Shown here: piece after piece, positions 44,656 to 54,489 of the stretch | How positions within the stretch are numbered: the stretch's first letter is position 1 | Layout of the letters: each line of letters begins with the position of its first letter | From: Pseudoalteromonas ostreae | GTDB lineage: Bacteria; Pseudomonadota; Gammaproteobacteria; Enterobacterales; Alteromonadaceae | DNA length: 64,000 nt | Direction of reading: 5' to 3' | Assembly (NCBI RefSeq): GCF_018069805.1 | Contig: NZ_JAGPYN010000001.1 | Location: 186,001-250,000, forward strand | Notes under the pieces: generated by a model | Told to the model about the DNA's origin: nothing | The model's database searches: none | The model's input: only the letters and a program-made list of their open reading frames with translations | Program-made: the position numbers and the translations under genes

Positions 44656-47600
44656 ATGTTTAATAATATAATAGATAGTGCGATTGCTAATCGACTACTG
44701 GTTTTTCTGACTCTTTGTGTATTCATTGTCGCCAGTGTTGTGGTGATCCCAAAACTCAACCTTGATGCTTTTCCTGATGTTACCAATGTGCAAGTGGCTG
44801 TTAATACCGAAGCACCAGGTTTGGCTGCCGTTGAAGTTGAGCAGCTGATCACTTACCCAATTGAAGCGGTCATGTATGCATTACCTGATGTAGAGCAAGT
44901 TCGTTCGATTTCTAAAACGGGGCTTTCTGGTGTTACTGTGGTGTTTAAAGAAGGGGTGGATATCTATTTTGCCCGCCAACTGGTATTTGAACGCCTGCAA
45001 GCAGCAAAAGAGCTGATCCCGGAAGGTATTGGCTTGCCAGAAATGGGGCCGAATACCTCAGGACTCGGGCAGGTTTACCAATACTTATTAGCGGCATCGC
45101 CTGAATCTGGCTTGGACAGTATGGCGCTGCGCAGCTTAAACGATTGGATTGTGAAGTTACTCATTTTACCCGTTGATGGGGTCACCGAAGTGCTATCGTT
45201 CGGTGGTGATGTGCGTCAATATCAAGTCAATCTGGATCCAAATAAGTTATTGGCTTATCAATTAGATCAGCAGCAAGTTGTAACTGCACTGGAAGAAAAC
45301 AACACCAATGTTGGTGGCTGGTATATGAACCGTGGCCAAGAGCAATTAGTTATTCGTGGTACTGGTTGGTTTAATGCCGGCACTCAAGGGCTGCAAGAAA
45401 TAGCACAAACGCCATTAAAAACCATTAATGGCACAGTGATCACCATTGCCGATGTGGCTGAGGTGACGCTTGGCAGTGAAATTCGCCAAGGTGCGGCGAC
45501 CATGAGTACAAAAGATGTCGATGGTAATATTACATCGCTGGGCGAAGTGGTAACAGGAGTGGTATTAAAGCGCATTGGTGCAAATACCAAGCAAACCATT
45601 GATGGTATTAGCGCGCGGATTGCGATGATCAATCAAGCACTACCAGAGGGAGTAACGTTTGAACCGTTATATGACCAAGCTGATTTGATCACCAAAGCGG
45701 TTGATACTGTGGTGGATGCCTTGCTATTAGCGTTTGTATTTATTGTGGTTGTGCTGGCGTTATTTTTAATGAATTTACGCGCCACATTATTGGTTTTATT
45801 GTCTATACCAATCTCCATTAGCATGGCTTTATGTGTCATGTCGTGGTTAGGGCTCTCGGCTAATTTGATGTCACTCGGCGGTATTGCTGTGGCAATTGGT
45901 ATGCTGGTGGATGGCTCGGTGGTGATGGTGGAAAATATTTTTCGCCACTTAACTAACAATACTGATGCTGATCACTCACCGGCTAAATTGATCACTATGG
46001 CGGCTAAAGAAGTTGCTAGGCCGGTATTTTTTGCTGCACTAATTATTTTAGTGGTGTTTATGCCGCTGTTTAGTTTTGAAGGCGTAGAAGCTAAATTATT
46101 CCAGCCAATGGCTATAAGTATCATGTTAGCTATTATTGCTGCTGTGATTGTTGCGCTAGTGATCGTGCCTGCAATGGCAGTGTATTTATTTTCTAAAGGT
46201 GTCATAGTTAGGCGCAGTGTATTACTTGAGCCATTAGATAAAACCTATCAAACATGTTTGCGCTGGGCAATGAACGCACGTAAAACGGTGATCTCGCTGG
46301 CGGGAATATTAGTGGTGATTGCTGGTATCTTATTGCCGCAACTAGGCACTGAGTTTGTGCCAGAGCTTGAAGAAGGCACTATTAACTTACGGATAACATT
46401 GGCACCTTCGGCGAGCTTGGATACGGCATTAATGGTCGCTCCTAAATTGGAATCGATACTGTTGGCCTTTCCTGAAGTTGAGTATGCGCTTAGCCGAATT
46501 GGTCGCCCAGAAGTCGGGGGGGATCCAGAGCCAGTTAATAATATCGAAATTTACTTAGGTTTAAAGCCGGTGAGTGAATGGCGATCCGCGGCTAATCGTG
46601 CACAACTGCAAGTGTTAATGGAACAAAAATTAGCGCAGTTTCCTGGTTTATTGTTTAACTTTTCACAGCCGATAGCCACGCGGGTGGATGAGCTACTATC
46701 AGGGGTGAAAGCGCAATTGGCGATTAAGCTGTTTGGTGCTGATTTAGATGTGTTAGTCGCTAAAGGGCAACAAATTGAGCAAGCTGTAAAAGACGTTGCT
46801 GGCGCTAAAGATGTGGCAATGGAACAAATTGCTGGTGAAGCACAATTAGTGATCAAACCGAACCGCTTAGCACTTTCTCGCTATGGTTTATCTGTGGGGG
46901 ATTTAATGTCGATAGTGCAAGATGGCATTGGCGGCACTGCAGCAGGGCAAATTATTAATGCCAATGAGCGCTATGATATTTATGTGCGCATTGGGGCAGA
47001 GTTTCGTGACAGCCCTGAAGCCATTGCAGATCTACGTTTGTTATCACCGACAGGTGCCATGGTGAGGGTTGGAGATGTCGCAACGGTTAATATTGAATCT
47101 GGTCCGCCACAAGTGCGCCGTGATGACGTTCAGCGCCGAGTAGTGATCCAAGCCAATGTACAAGGGCGCGATATGGGCTCTGTGGTTGCGGATATGCGCC
47201 TTGCCATAGCTGAGCAAGTTGATTTACCGCCAGGTTATGGCATTAGTATTGGTGGTCAATTTGAAAACCAACAACGGGCGCAGCAGCGTTTATCTATCGT
47301 GGTGCCTATTTCGCTGGCTTTGATTGCATTACTTTTGTATTTTGCATTTGGCTCGATGAGTCAAGCATTACTTATCTTAGTCAATGTGCCATTAGCGGTG
47401 ATTGGTGGTGTGGTTGCACTTTACGTTTCAGGGCAATATTTATCAGTGCCAAGTTCGGTAGGTTTTATTACCTTATTTGGTGTGGCGGTGCTTAATGGTG
47501 TGGTGATGGTTGAGAGTATTAATAACCGCGTGAAAAATGGTGATAGTTTAGATACAGCTGCATTTAATGGTGCACTATCTCGGCTACGACCCGTACTAAT

Positions 47601-47796
47601 GACGGCGTTAACCTCTGCGCTTGGTTTGATACCCATGTTGATATCTACAGGGAGCGGCGCTGAAATTCAAAAACCATTAGCAACGGTTATTGTTGGCGGA
47701 TTATTTACCGCAACCTTTCTTACCTTATTTGTATTGCCGGTACTCTACGCTCAATTTAGTCAGCAGTTCTACCGTACACATAGGATTAATAAATAG
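44656..47796 (+). CDS. czcA: CzcA-like heavy-metal efflux RND transporter
   Basis: A 1046-residue inner-membrane proton/metal antiporter of the HME-RND group. It shows the N-terminal family signature LNLDAFPDVTNVQV and 12 predicted helices in two sets. In helix 4 the motif reads AIGMLVDGSVVMVEN with Asp419 and Glu426. CzcA of Cupriavidus has DFG in place of AIG, so one of its Asp residues is Ala413 here, and DGA is DGS. This suggests a subgroup other than classic Zn/Cd/Co CzcA, although a divalent metal is still likely. The His-rich neighbours fit. A hairpin terminator follows at 47813. Confidence 0.93.
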   Translation: MFNNIIDSAIANRLLVFLTLCVFIVASVVVIPKLNLDAFPDVTNVQVAVNTEAPGLAAVEVEQLITYPIEAVMYALPDVEQVRSISKTGLSGVTVVFKEGVDIYFARQLVFERLQAAKELIPEGIGLPEMGPNTSGLGQVYQYLLAASPESGLDSMALRSLNDWIVKLLILPVDGVTEVLSFGGDVRQYQVNLDPNKLLAYQLDQQQVVTALEENNTNVGGWYMNRGQEQLVIRGTGWFNAGTQGLQEIAQTPLKTINGTVITIADVAEVTLGSEIRQGAATMSTKDVDGNITSLGEVVTGVVLKRIGANTKQTIDGISARIAMINQALPEGVTFEPLYDQADLITKAVDTVVDALLLAFVFIVVVLALFLMNLRATLLVLLSIPISISMALCVMSWLGLSANLMSLGGIAVAIGMLVDGSVVMVENIFRHLTNNTDADHSPAKLITMAAKEVARPVFFAALIILVVFMPLFSFEGVEAKLFQPMAISIMLAIIAAVIVALVIVPAMAVYLFSKGVIVRRSVLLEPLDKTYQTCLRWAMNARKTVISLAGILVVIAGILLPQLGTEFVPELEEGTINLRITLAPSASLDTALMVAPKLESILLAFPEVEYALSRIGRPEVGGDPEPVNNIEIYLGLKPVSEWRSAANRAQLQVLMEQKLAQFPGLLFNFSQPIATRVDELLSGVKAQLAIKLFGADLDVLVAKGQQIEQAVKDVAGAKDVAMEQIAGEAQLVIKPNRLALSRYGLSVGDLMSIVQDGIGGTAAGQIINANERYDIYVRIGAEFRDSPEAIADLRLLSPTGAMVRVGDVATVNIESGPPQVRRDDVQRRVVIQANVQGRDMGSVVADMRLAIAEQVDLPPGYGISIGGQFENQQRAQQRLSIVVPISLALIALLLYFAFGSMSQALLILVNVPLAVIGGVVALYVSGQYLSVPSSVGFITLFGVAVLNGVVMVESINNRVKNGDSLDTAAFNGALSRLRPVLMTALTSALGLIPMLISTGSGAEIQKPLATVIVGGLFTATFLTLFVLPVLYAQFSQQFYRTHRINK

Positions 47797-47812
47797 TGTT
47801 GTAAATGACCTC

Positions 47813-47842
47813 ACACAAGGCGCATAAACTTGCGTCTTGTGT
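47813..47842 (+). terminator. Terminator after the czc-like operon
   Basis: ACACAAGGCGCA (47813-47824) pairs with TGCGTCTTGTGT (47831-47842) with one G-T wobble around TAAACT, followed by TATTTAG. The T run is short. Confidence 0.6.
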
Positions 47843-47903
47843 TATTTAGTGCATTAATATAAGTAAGTTTCTAAAACAATAAAAAGTTGATTATGGGAAT
47901 ACA

Positions 47904-50900
47904 ATGCTGAATGGCCTGTTAAAAAATAAAAGCCAATCTATACGGACGAAACTGATTGTTACTTTTATTGTCATTGCGCTAGCACCATTATTTTTAATGT
48001 CTTGGTTTAGTCTTCAACATGTAAGCAACTCCCTTGAAAAAAGTGCCCAAACTGAACTTAGTGAATTAAGCAGTATTGGTAAGCAATTTGCGAATATTTG
48101 GTTTGCAGATCACATTAAAGACCTATATCTATTAAATGATCAACTAAGTCATAGCCAACTAAATAAACGGCTACTGATTGATGAGTTTGTTGACCGATAT
48201 GATTTTGTCAATGAAATTCATATTATTTTCGATCCCTTAAATACCCCAAACCCAGTTAATAACGGGGTGTTTTCAGCTTTACACCGCGATCAGCTAATCG
48301 CAATGTTGGCGGCAATAGAGCAAGGACAGAAAAGTGTATTCATATCTTCAATGGGTGTAGAACCACATCATTTTGTTGCGTTACCGATGGTAGATAAACA
48401 ACGGGGCTTACACGCAATAATATTAGTTGATGTTAACTTTCGAGGTTTACTCGATAATTTAGAACATATTCATAATAAGAATGAGGGACTAACTTTCTTT
48501 ATTGTGAAAGCAGGTGAAATCAAAGGTGTCCAATTACACCCGAGTGTATTACCAAAAGCTGATTATTTTACTAATTCGGCAAAGACTGAGCATGTTTTTA
48601 CCTATCACAAAACAGATAATACGTTGCATTACGCCATTTTAACTGACTTGAATTTTGCAAACGCCACAGGCTGGCAGTTATTGGTTGAAAAGCCTGCTGC
48701 CGTGATGTTGCAAAGTGCCAGTGATTATAAGTATGTAGCTGTGCTTGCCAATAGTTTTGCATTTTTAGTGATCTTAACCTTATCGTGGTGGTTTGGGCGA
48801 CGTTTATCTCGTCCGTTTATTAGCCTTGCCAATGCCAGTGCTGAAATCACTCGAGGTGAACGTACCAATATTCCTATTCTCGACGACAGCAGTGAGTTAC
48901 ATCAGCTGTCGATTGATCTAGAACACTTAGTCAGTAGTAAAGTACAGCAGCAAAAACGGTTAGAACATCAAAGCACAGCGCTTCAGCTTGCCTTAAAGCA
49001 ATTAGCGGAACAAAAAAGTGCACTTGATGAGCATGCTATTGTGGCAGTGACTGATATAAAAGGAAAAATTACTTTTGTAAATAGAAAGTTTTGTGAAATT
49101 AGTGGTTATAGCCAAAGCGAATTAATTGGTCAAAATCATCGTTTGTTAAATTCAGGTGTCCATCTTAAAGGCTTTTTTAAAGGCATGTACAAAACCCTTA
49201 AACAGGGCAAGGTTTGGCACGCTCAAATCTGTAATCGAGCGAAAAATGGCGCTTTTTATTGGGTTGATACCACAGTTGCGCCTTTTTTAGATGAACAGGG
49301 CAAGCCCCAAAGTTATATCGCTATTCGCACCGACATCACAGCATTAAAACTACAAGAGTTAGAACTTGAACAACATAAAACACAACTACAATTAGTGTTG
49401 GACAGCACTGCAGTAGGGATTTGGGATTGGTATGTAGATACCGGCAAAGCGTATTTTAATAATCGCTGGGCGAGTATTATCGGTTATAAATTAGAAGAAC
49501 TACAACCAACTGATGTTAATACATGGAACAACTATACTCATCCAGATGATCTTGTTACTTCAGGGCAGCTTTTAGAGCAGCATTTTGCAGGTGAGAGCGA
49601 TTATTATGTCTGCGAAGTTCGTATGTTGCATCGTCTCGGACATTGGGTGTGGGTGCTAACCACAGGTCGAGTTGTTGAATATAATAGTGATGGCTCTGCC
49701 AAACGAATGATAGGTACTCACCTTGATATTACCGAGCGAAAAGAAACAGAAGCACAACTGCAACAAAGTCGCGATCGATTTGTGTCTCTGGTTGGCAATA
49801 TTCCAGGGATTGTTTATCGGTGTAAATATGATGAACAATGGAGCATGCTCTATTTGAGTGAACAAATAAAAGTCATCACCGGTTATGAACCAAATGATTT
49901 AGTTGATAACCATAAGTTGAACTTTGTTGAATTAATTCATACAGATGATGCAGCAAGCGTGGCTGAGAAAGTGAAGGCCGATATTGATGCTCATCAGCCA
50001 TGGTCATTGGAGTACCGTTTGATCGCTTCTGACGGCAGTATTCATTGGGTGCATGAAAAAGGTCAAGCCGTGTATGATCTGGCAGGCAACGTCCTGTATT
50101 TAGATGGTTTTATTCATGATATAACCGAGCGTTATCATACTCAATCGCAACTTTACCGCCAGCAAAGTCTGCTTGAAGCGATGAGTAAACAAGGCCAAAT
50201 TGGTGCCTGGGAAGTGGATTTAGAAACAAATAGCATGTACTGGTCAGATGAAGTTAAAGCAATTCATGAAGTAGCCGAAGACTACCAACCAGTTATAGCC
50301 CAGGTGCTGGATTTTTATAAACAAGGTGAGCACCGAGAAAGGATCGGCCAGTTATTTGAAGAGGCGGTAACAACAGGGAGCAGTTGGGAAATTGAATTAA
50401 TCATCGTTACGGCCCTTGGAAATGAATGCTGGGTTAAATCAATTGGCCAAGCAGAATTTAAGAATGGTCGTTGTATCCGTGTTTATGGTTCATTCCAAAA
50501 TATAGATACTTATAAGCACCTTGAATTGGAAAGTGAGAAAGCCAATCAATACAACAAAAACTTGGCAAGTTTAACAGTGTCACCGCAAGTGTTGGCGGGT
50601 AATTTTGATGAGGTGAAAAACTTAGTTGCGCAGTCAATGTGTGAAGTACTTGATGTGCAACGCTCAGCAGTGTGGGTATTTGACGAAGCTAGCGATGAAA
50701 TGACGTGCGTGAGTTTATTTATCGATCAGCAAGGTTTTGTTGACCAGCCTTTAGTGCTTAAAGCGAGCGAATCTCCCGCTTATTACAAAGCAATATTTGC
50801 ACAAGGTTTAGTGGCAATTAATGATGTTAATTGCCATCCGGCAACCGCCGAATTGATTGACACTTACACAACACCATTAAATATTAATTCGATGCTCGAT

Positions 50901-52652
50901 GCCGTTATATCTACCGGTGAGGGTATTTTAGGGGTGCTCTGTGCGGAAAGTGTCGGTAGCTATCGCTGTTGGAGCCAAAATGAAGAAACTTATTTACGCT
51001 CATTAGCGACCTTGGTTGGCAGCGTGTTAATGTCGCAAAGGCGTAAGCAAACCGCCGAAGAGCTGAAAATTGCATTAGTCAAAGCCAATGCCGCTGCAAC
51101 CGCAAAAAGTCAGTTTTTAGCGACCATGAGTCATGAAATCCGCACCCCAATGAATGGGGTGTTGGGTATGCTTGAGCTGATCGGACTCGAAACCCTGCCA
51201 AAGCCGGTGCAAACTAAAGTAGCGATAGCTAAAAATAGCGCGCATTCGTTGCTATCGGTGATCAATGATATTTTAGATTTTTCAAAAGTTGAAGCAGGTA
51301 AAATAGAGCTAGAAAGTATCAACTTCAATGTCTGTAACTTGCTCGGAGAGGTGGCGGAATCTCAAGCCCTTGCGGCGCAAGATAAAGGCATCGAAATTAT
51401 TCTTGATTTAGTGGCGGTGGTGCCAACACATTTTAAAGGCGATCCAGGGCGTATTCGTCAAGTGTTGACTAATTTACTGAGTAACGCTGTTAAGTTTACT
51501 GCGCAAGGTGAAGTCGTGATCCGCGCATCAGTAACTCCTGTTGAGCAACAATATCAGCTCAGTATTAGTGTAAAAGACTCCGGCATCGGAATTGATCTAA
51601 CCAAGCAAAAAGATTTATTCAGCCCATTTTCGCAAGTAGATGCTTCGACTACGCGTGAATATGGTGGCACCGGATTAGGTTTGGCGATTAGTAAACAATT
51701 GTGTGAGCTAATGGGTGGAGAAGTTACGTTAGTCAGTGAGGTAGGGCATGGTTGTGAGTTTACCGCGACAGTGATGTTAGAGGCAGGAAGTGAAACTGAG
51801 TGCAGTATACCGAGTATAGATATGACCAAGCTCACTATATTAGTGGTTGATGATAACGAAACCAACCGGATTGTTATAAGCCAACAGCTTGCTCATTGGG
51901 GCGCTAAAGTAGAGCTTGCCTGTAATGCAGAACAAGCCTTGCAGTTATGTGAAAAACGCCTCGCGGATAATCTTAATTTGTATGATATTGCTGTGTTGGA
52001 TATGCAAATGCCAGGAATGGATGGTTTAACACTGTGTCGAAAGCTAAAAGCTGATGATGATTTTAAAGCAATGCCATTAGTAATGATGACCAGCATTGCA
52101 GGCATGGAAGGAGCACAGTGTTTTAGTGATGCAGGGTTCCAAGCGTATTTTCCAAAACCAATCACCACGGCAGATTTGATCAGTGCCATGGCCGTCATCG
52201 CTCACGGTGGTGGTAGCGCCGATTTACCTTTAGTTACATCAAGTTATATTTCATCGCTGCGTGGCAGTTATGAGAAAAGCCGACATATTTTGTTAGTTGA
52301 AGATAACCTTATTAATCAACAAGTGTCTAAGTTAATGTTAGGCAAATTAAATTATGAAGTCACCTTAGCGGAAAATGGTCAACATGCGCTCGACATTTTA
52401 CAAGCAGCACCCGTGGGGCGTTTTAACTTGATTTTGATGGATTGCCAAATGCCGATTATGGACGGTTTTGATGCCACTCGCGCGATTCGATCAGGGCAGG
52501 CTGGCAGTAAACATCAGCACATTACCATTATAGCGTTAACGGCTAATGCGATGGGTGAAGATAAAGAGCAGTGTTTAGCCTCTGGTATGGATGATTACCT
52601 TGCTAAACCGATTCAATTACAAACGCTCAAGGATAAACTCGAGCAGTATTAA
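47904..52652 (+). CDS. Giant hybrid histidine kinase with four PAS, GAF and two receivers
   Basis: A 1582-residue membrane kinase. Helices at about 20-40 and 280-305 flank a periplasmic cache-like sensor. HAMP, four PAS domains (about 370-870; PAC tails such as IAIRTDITALK and IGTHLDITERK) and a GAF domain (about 880-1040) follow. HisKA has His1077 ([11 protein letters not shown]). The ATPase domain has GTGLGLAIS. Two receivers have Asp1366 (VLDMQMPGMDG) and Asp1513 ([11 protein letters not shown]). No Hpt is present, so a separate Hpt protein would be needed. It stands alone after the efflux operon terminator; the acetyltransferase follows 21 bases later. Signal and target are unknown. Confidence 0.92.
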   Translation: MLNGLLKNKSQSIRTKLIVTFIVIALAPLFLMSWFSLQHVSNSLEKSAQTELSELSSIGKQFANIWFADHIKDLYLLNDQLSHSQLNKRLLIDEFVDRYDFVNEIHIIFDPLNTPNPVNNGVFSALHRDQLIAMLAAIEQGQKSVFISSMGVEPHHFVALPMVDKQRGLHAIILVDVNFRGLLDNLEHIHNKNEGLTFFIVKAGEIKGVQLHPSVLPKADYFTNSAKTEHVFTYHKTDNTLHYAILTDLNFANATGWQLLVEKPAAVMLQSASDYKYVAVLANSFAFLVILTLSWWFGRRLSRPFISLANASAEITRGERTNIPILDDSSELHQLSIDLEHLVSSKVQQQKRLEHQSTALQLALKQLAEQKSALDEHAIVAVTDIKGKITFVNRKFCEISGYSQSELIGQNHRLLNSGVHLKGFFKGMYKTLKQGKVWHAQICNRAKNGAFYWVDTTVAPFLDEQGKPQSYIAIRTDITALKLQELELEQHKTQLQLVLDSTAVGIWDWYVDTGKAYFNNRWASIIGYKLEELQPTDVNTWNNYTHPDDLVTSGQLLEQHFAGESDYYVCEVRMLHRLGHWVWVLTTGRVVEYNSDGSAKRMIGTHLDITERKETEAQLQQSRDRFVSLVGNIPGIVYRCKYDEQWSMLYLSEQIKVITGYEPNDLVDNHKLNFVELIHTDDAASVAEKVKADIDAHQPWSLEYRLIASDGSIHWVHEKGQAVYDLAGNVLYLDGFIHDITERYHTQSQLYRQQSLLEAMSKQGQIGAWEVDLETNSMYWSDEVKAIHEVAEDYQPVIAQVLDFYKQGEHRERIGQLFEEAVTTGSSWEIELIIVTALGNECWVKSIGQAEFKNGRCIRVYGSFQNIDTYKHLELESEKANQYNKNLASLTVSPQVLAGNFDEVKNLVAQSMCEVLDVQRSAVWVFDEASDEMTCVSLFIDQQGFVDQPLVLKASESPAYYKAIFAQGLVAINDVNCHPATAELIDTYTTPLNINSMLDAVISTGEGILGVLCAESVGSYRCWSQNEETYLRSLATLVGSVLMSQRRKQTAEELKIALVKANAAATAKSQFLATMSHEIRTPMNGVLGMLELIGLETLPKPVQTKVAIAKNSAHSLLSVINDILDFSKVEAGKIELESINFNVCNLLGEVAESQALAAQDKGIEIILDLVAVVPTHFKGDPGRIRQVLTNLLSNAVKFTAQGEVVIRASVTPVEQQYQLSISVKDSGIGIDLTKQKDLFSPFSQVDASTTREYGGTGLGLAISKQLCELMGGEVTLVSEVGHGCEFTATVMLEAGSETECSIPSIDMTKLTILVVDDNETNRIVISQQLAHWGAKVELACNAEQALQLCEKRLADNLNLYDIAVLDMQMPGMDGLTLCRKLKADDDFKAMPLVMMTSIAGMEGAQCFSDAGFQAYFPKPITTADLISAMAVIAHGGGSADLPLVTSSYISSLRGSYEKSRHILLVEDNLINQQVSKLMLGKLNYEVTLAENGQHALDILQAAPVGRFNLILMDCQMPIMDGFDATRAIRSGQAGSKHQHITIIALTANAMGEDKEQCLASGMDDYLAKPIQLQTLKDKLEQY

Positions 52653-52673
52653 CCAAAGTAATAAAGAGAGTTT

Positions 52674-53156
52674 ATGACTGATATTATTTTAAGAGGCGCA
52701 GTCCCTGCAGATGCAGCCACTATTTTACACTTTATCACTGAGCTTGCGGTGTATGAAAAAGAACCTGATGCGGTTAAAACCGATGAGCAGGCAATTTTAA
52801 ACACGTTGTTTAGTGAAAGCGCCACAGCACACAGTGTAATTTGTTTCGAGGGCGATACACCAATTGGTTTTGCCGTTTATTTTTATAATTATTCTACATG
52901 GCTTGGCAAAAATGGCCTGTATTTGGAAGACCTTTATGTCAGCCCAGATAGCCGTGGTAAAGGTGCGGGCAAGTTGATAATGCAACATTTAGCACGTCAA
53001 GCATTGGCAAAAGACTGTGGACGTTTTGAATGGGTGGTACTTGATTGGAATCAACCAGCTATCGACTTTTACAATAGTATAGGAGCAGAGCCACAAAACG
53101 AATGGATTATTTATCGATTATCTGGGCAAGCCTTGATTGATTTTGCAGAGAAATAA
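52674..53156 (+). CDS. GNAT-family N-acetyltransferase
   Basis: A 160-residue protein of the GCN5-related acetyltransferase superfamily, which moves an acetyl group from acetyl-CoA to an amine. The acetyl-CoA loop is visible as LYVSPDSRGKGAGKLIM (about residues 87-103), followed by DWNQPAIDFYNSIGAEP, common in this group and in polyamine acetyltransferase-like members. The substrate cannot be fixed. AAAGAGAG precedes the ATG. It may be read through from the kinase gene. Confidence 0.9.
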   Translation: MTDIILRGAVPADAATILHFITELAVYEKEPDAVKTDEQAILNTLFSESATAHSVICFEGDTPIGFAVYFYNYSTWLGKNGLYLEDLYVSPDSRGKGAGKLIMQHLARQALAKDCGRFEWVVLDWNQPAIDFYNSIGAEPQNEWIIYRLSGQALIDFAEK

Positions 53157-53173
53157 AACTAAAGGCTAATATA

Positions 53174-53192
53174 AATAAAAATCATTTGCATT
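53174..53192 (+). promoter_or_regulatory. Candidate Fur box upstream of the DUF2753-like/sodA pair
   Basis: AATAAAAATCATTTGCATT resembles common gammaproteobacterial Fur boxes of the form AATGANAATCATTTGCATT. It lies about 56 bases before the first gene of the pair, a position suited to repression when iron is plentiful. Confidence 0.6.
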
Positions 53193-53247
53193 AGGTTGTT
53201 CCGATGTGTAAATTAAACACATCAATTAATCTGTGTAGGTGATTTTT

Positions 53248-53754
53248 ATGACACTGCTTCAGCGCATTACTTGCGCAGAACTTCCATGTGTTGATCAAGC
53301 TCTGAGTCCTTGGCAAGCTAATATTATGGCTGGTAATTACGCCTTTGAAAGGGGCGCTTTACTCGAAGCTAGAGACAAATACGCAACCGCACATACTTTG
53401 GCCTCTCATTTATTAAGTCAATTTAGCCAAGCCCAAATATGCCAATCCGTGATCACTGCGATAGAACATTGCTGCCCAGCATTGGTTGTTGCAGCACATA
53501 ATCTAGCCGACACTTACCGCGCAATGAATCAAACAGAGCAAGCCTGTCAGTGGCTGTGCGATGTGCATATCACTTTGAGTCATTTAATTCAGCATCCATG
53601 TAATACGGTACGTACAGTGGTTGTGCACCATCATCACAAAACCTACACAGAGTTAGTACAGTTTGCCAAATTGCACAGTCATTACCCGCAATTAATAGCA
53701 CAGATCAATCAGACGTTAAATTATACCCCAGATCAAACTGCCACTGTGCATTGA
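53248..53754 (+). CDS. Small DUF2753-like helical protein preceding Mn-superoxide dismutase
   Basis: A 168-residue protein, mainly helical with a TPR-like opening (WQANIMAGNYAFERGALLEARDKY cut by spacing into helix pairs near residues 20-50). It has many Cys and His residues, including VVVHHHHKTY. It resembles DUF2753 proteins of vibrios, whose role is unknown. The start at 53248 is preferred over a GTG nine bases earlier because TAGGTG is well placed. It lies 30 bases before the superoxide dismutase gene and shares the Fur-like site, recalling the orfX-sodA arrangement of Pseudomonas aeruginosa. The family call is tentative. Confidence 0.8.
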   Translation: MTLLQRITCAELPCVDQALSPWQANIMAGNYAFERGALLEARDKYATAHTLASHLLSQFSQAQICQSVITAIEHCCPALVVAAHNLADTYRAMNQTEQACQWLCDVHITLSHLIQHPCNTVRTVVVHHHHKTYTELVQFAKLHSHYPQLIAQINQTLNYTPDQTATVH

Positions 53755-53784
53755 TCACTTATCTTAATCCGACAAGGAACAATT

Positions 53785-54411
53785 ATGGCGTTTACATTAC
53801 CCCCATTACCATATGAGTACGATGCGTTAGAGCCACATTTAGATGCTAAAACTATGGAGATCCACCATACATTGCATCATCAAACATATATCAATAAAGC
53901 CAATGCGGCACTTGAAAATACCCAGTATAGCGATACTGATGTACATGAGTTACTCGCAAAGATTGACACGTTGCCAACTGAGCTGCAAAAAGTAGTGCAA
54001 GAACATGGTGGCGGTCATGCAAACCACTCATTGTTTTGGACAGTTATGAGCCCCAATGGTGGGGAACAGCCAAAAGGGAGCTTATTAGATGCTACCACAG
54101 AGCAGCTTGGCGGCTTTGATAACTTTAAAGAGGCATTTACCGCAGCAGCAGTTAGTCGCTTCGGCAGTGGCTGGGCGTGGCTAAGTGTTAATAAAGATAA
54201 CCAGCTTGTGGTGGAAAGTAGTTTAAATCAAGACAGTCCATTAATGCACGGCAACACGCCGATTTTAGGTTTAGATGTGTGGGAGCACGCCTATTATCTG
54301 AAATACCAAAACCGCCGCCCGGAGTATATCGCAGCTTTTTATAATGTTATTAATTGGACTGAAGTTGAGCGTCGTTATTTAGCTGCTATCAGTAAATCAA
54401 TTAGCGAATAA
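53785..54411 (+). CDS. sodA: Manganese superoxide dismutase
   Basis: A 208-residue cytoplasmic enzyme that converts superoxide to oxygen and hydrogen peroxide. Metal ligands are His27 ([11 protein letters not shown]), His81 ([11 protein letters not shown]), Asp164 and His168 ([12 protein letters not shown]). The GGGHANH motif with Gly77 and the SPNGG turn favour the manganese type over the iron type. AAGGAAC precedes the ATG. Co-transcription with the upstream small protein from a Fur-like promoter is likely, which fits use of Mn-Sod under iron limitation. Confidence 0.95.
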   Translation: MAFTLPPLPYEYDALEPHLDAKTMEIHHTLHHQTYINKANAALENTQYSDTDVHELLAKIDTLPTELQKVVQEHGGGHANHSLFWTVMSPNGGEQPKGSLLDATTEQLGGFDNFKEAFTAAAVSRFGSGWAWLSVNKDNQLVVESSLNQDSPLMHGNTPILGLDVWEHAYYLKYQNRRPEYIAAFYNVINWTEVERRYLAAISKSISE

Positions 54412-54489
54412 AGGTTGAGTGCCGAAAATGGCTAGTAAACTGTATTTTTTCACGTACTCTATTAGCAGATGTATAGTTAAGAGCACCTT

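Noticed and set aside
45384..46856. Several antisense open frames of 77 to 108 codons within the czcA-like gene
   Set aside because: They lie opposite a clear long gene, have low-complexity Ser/Thr/Ala composition and no ribosome sites.
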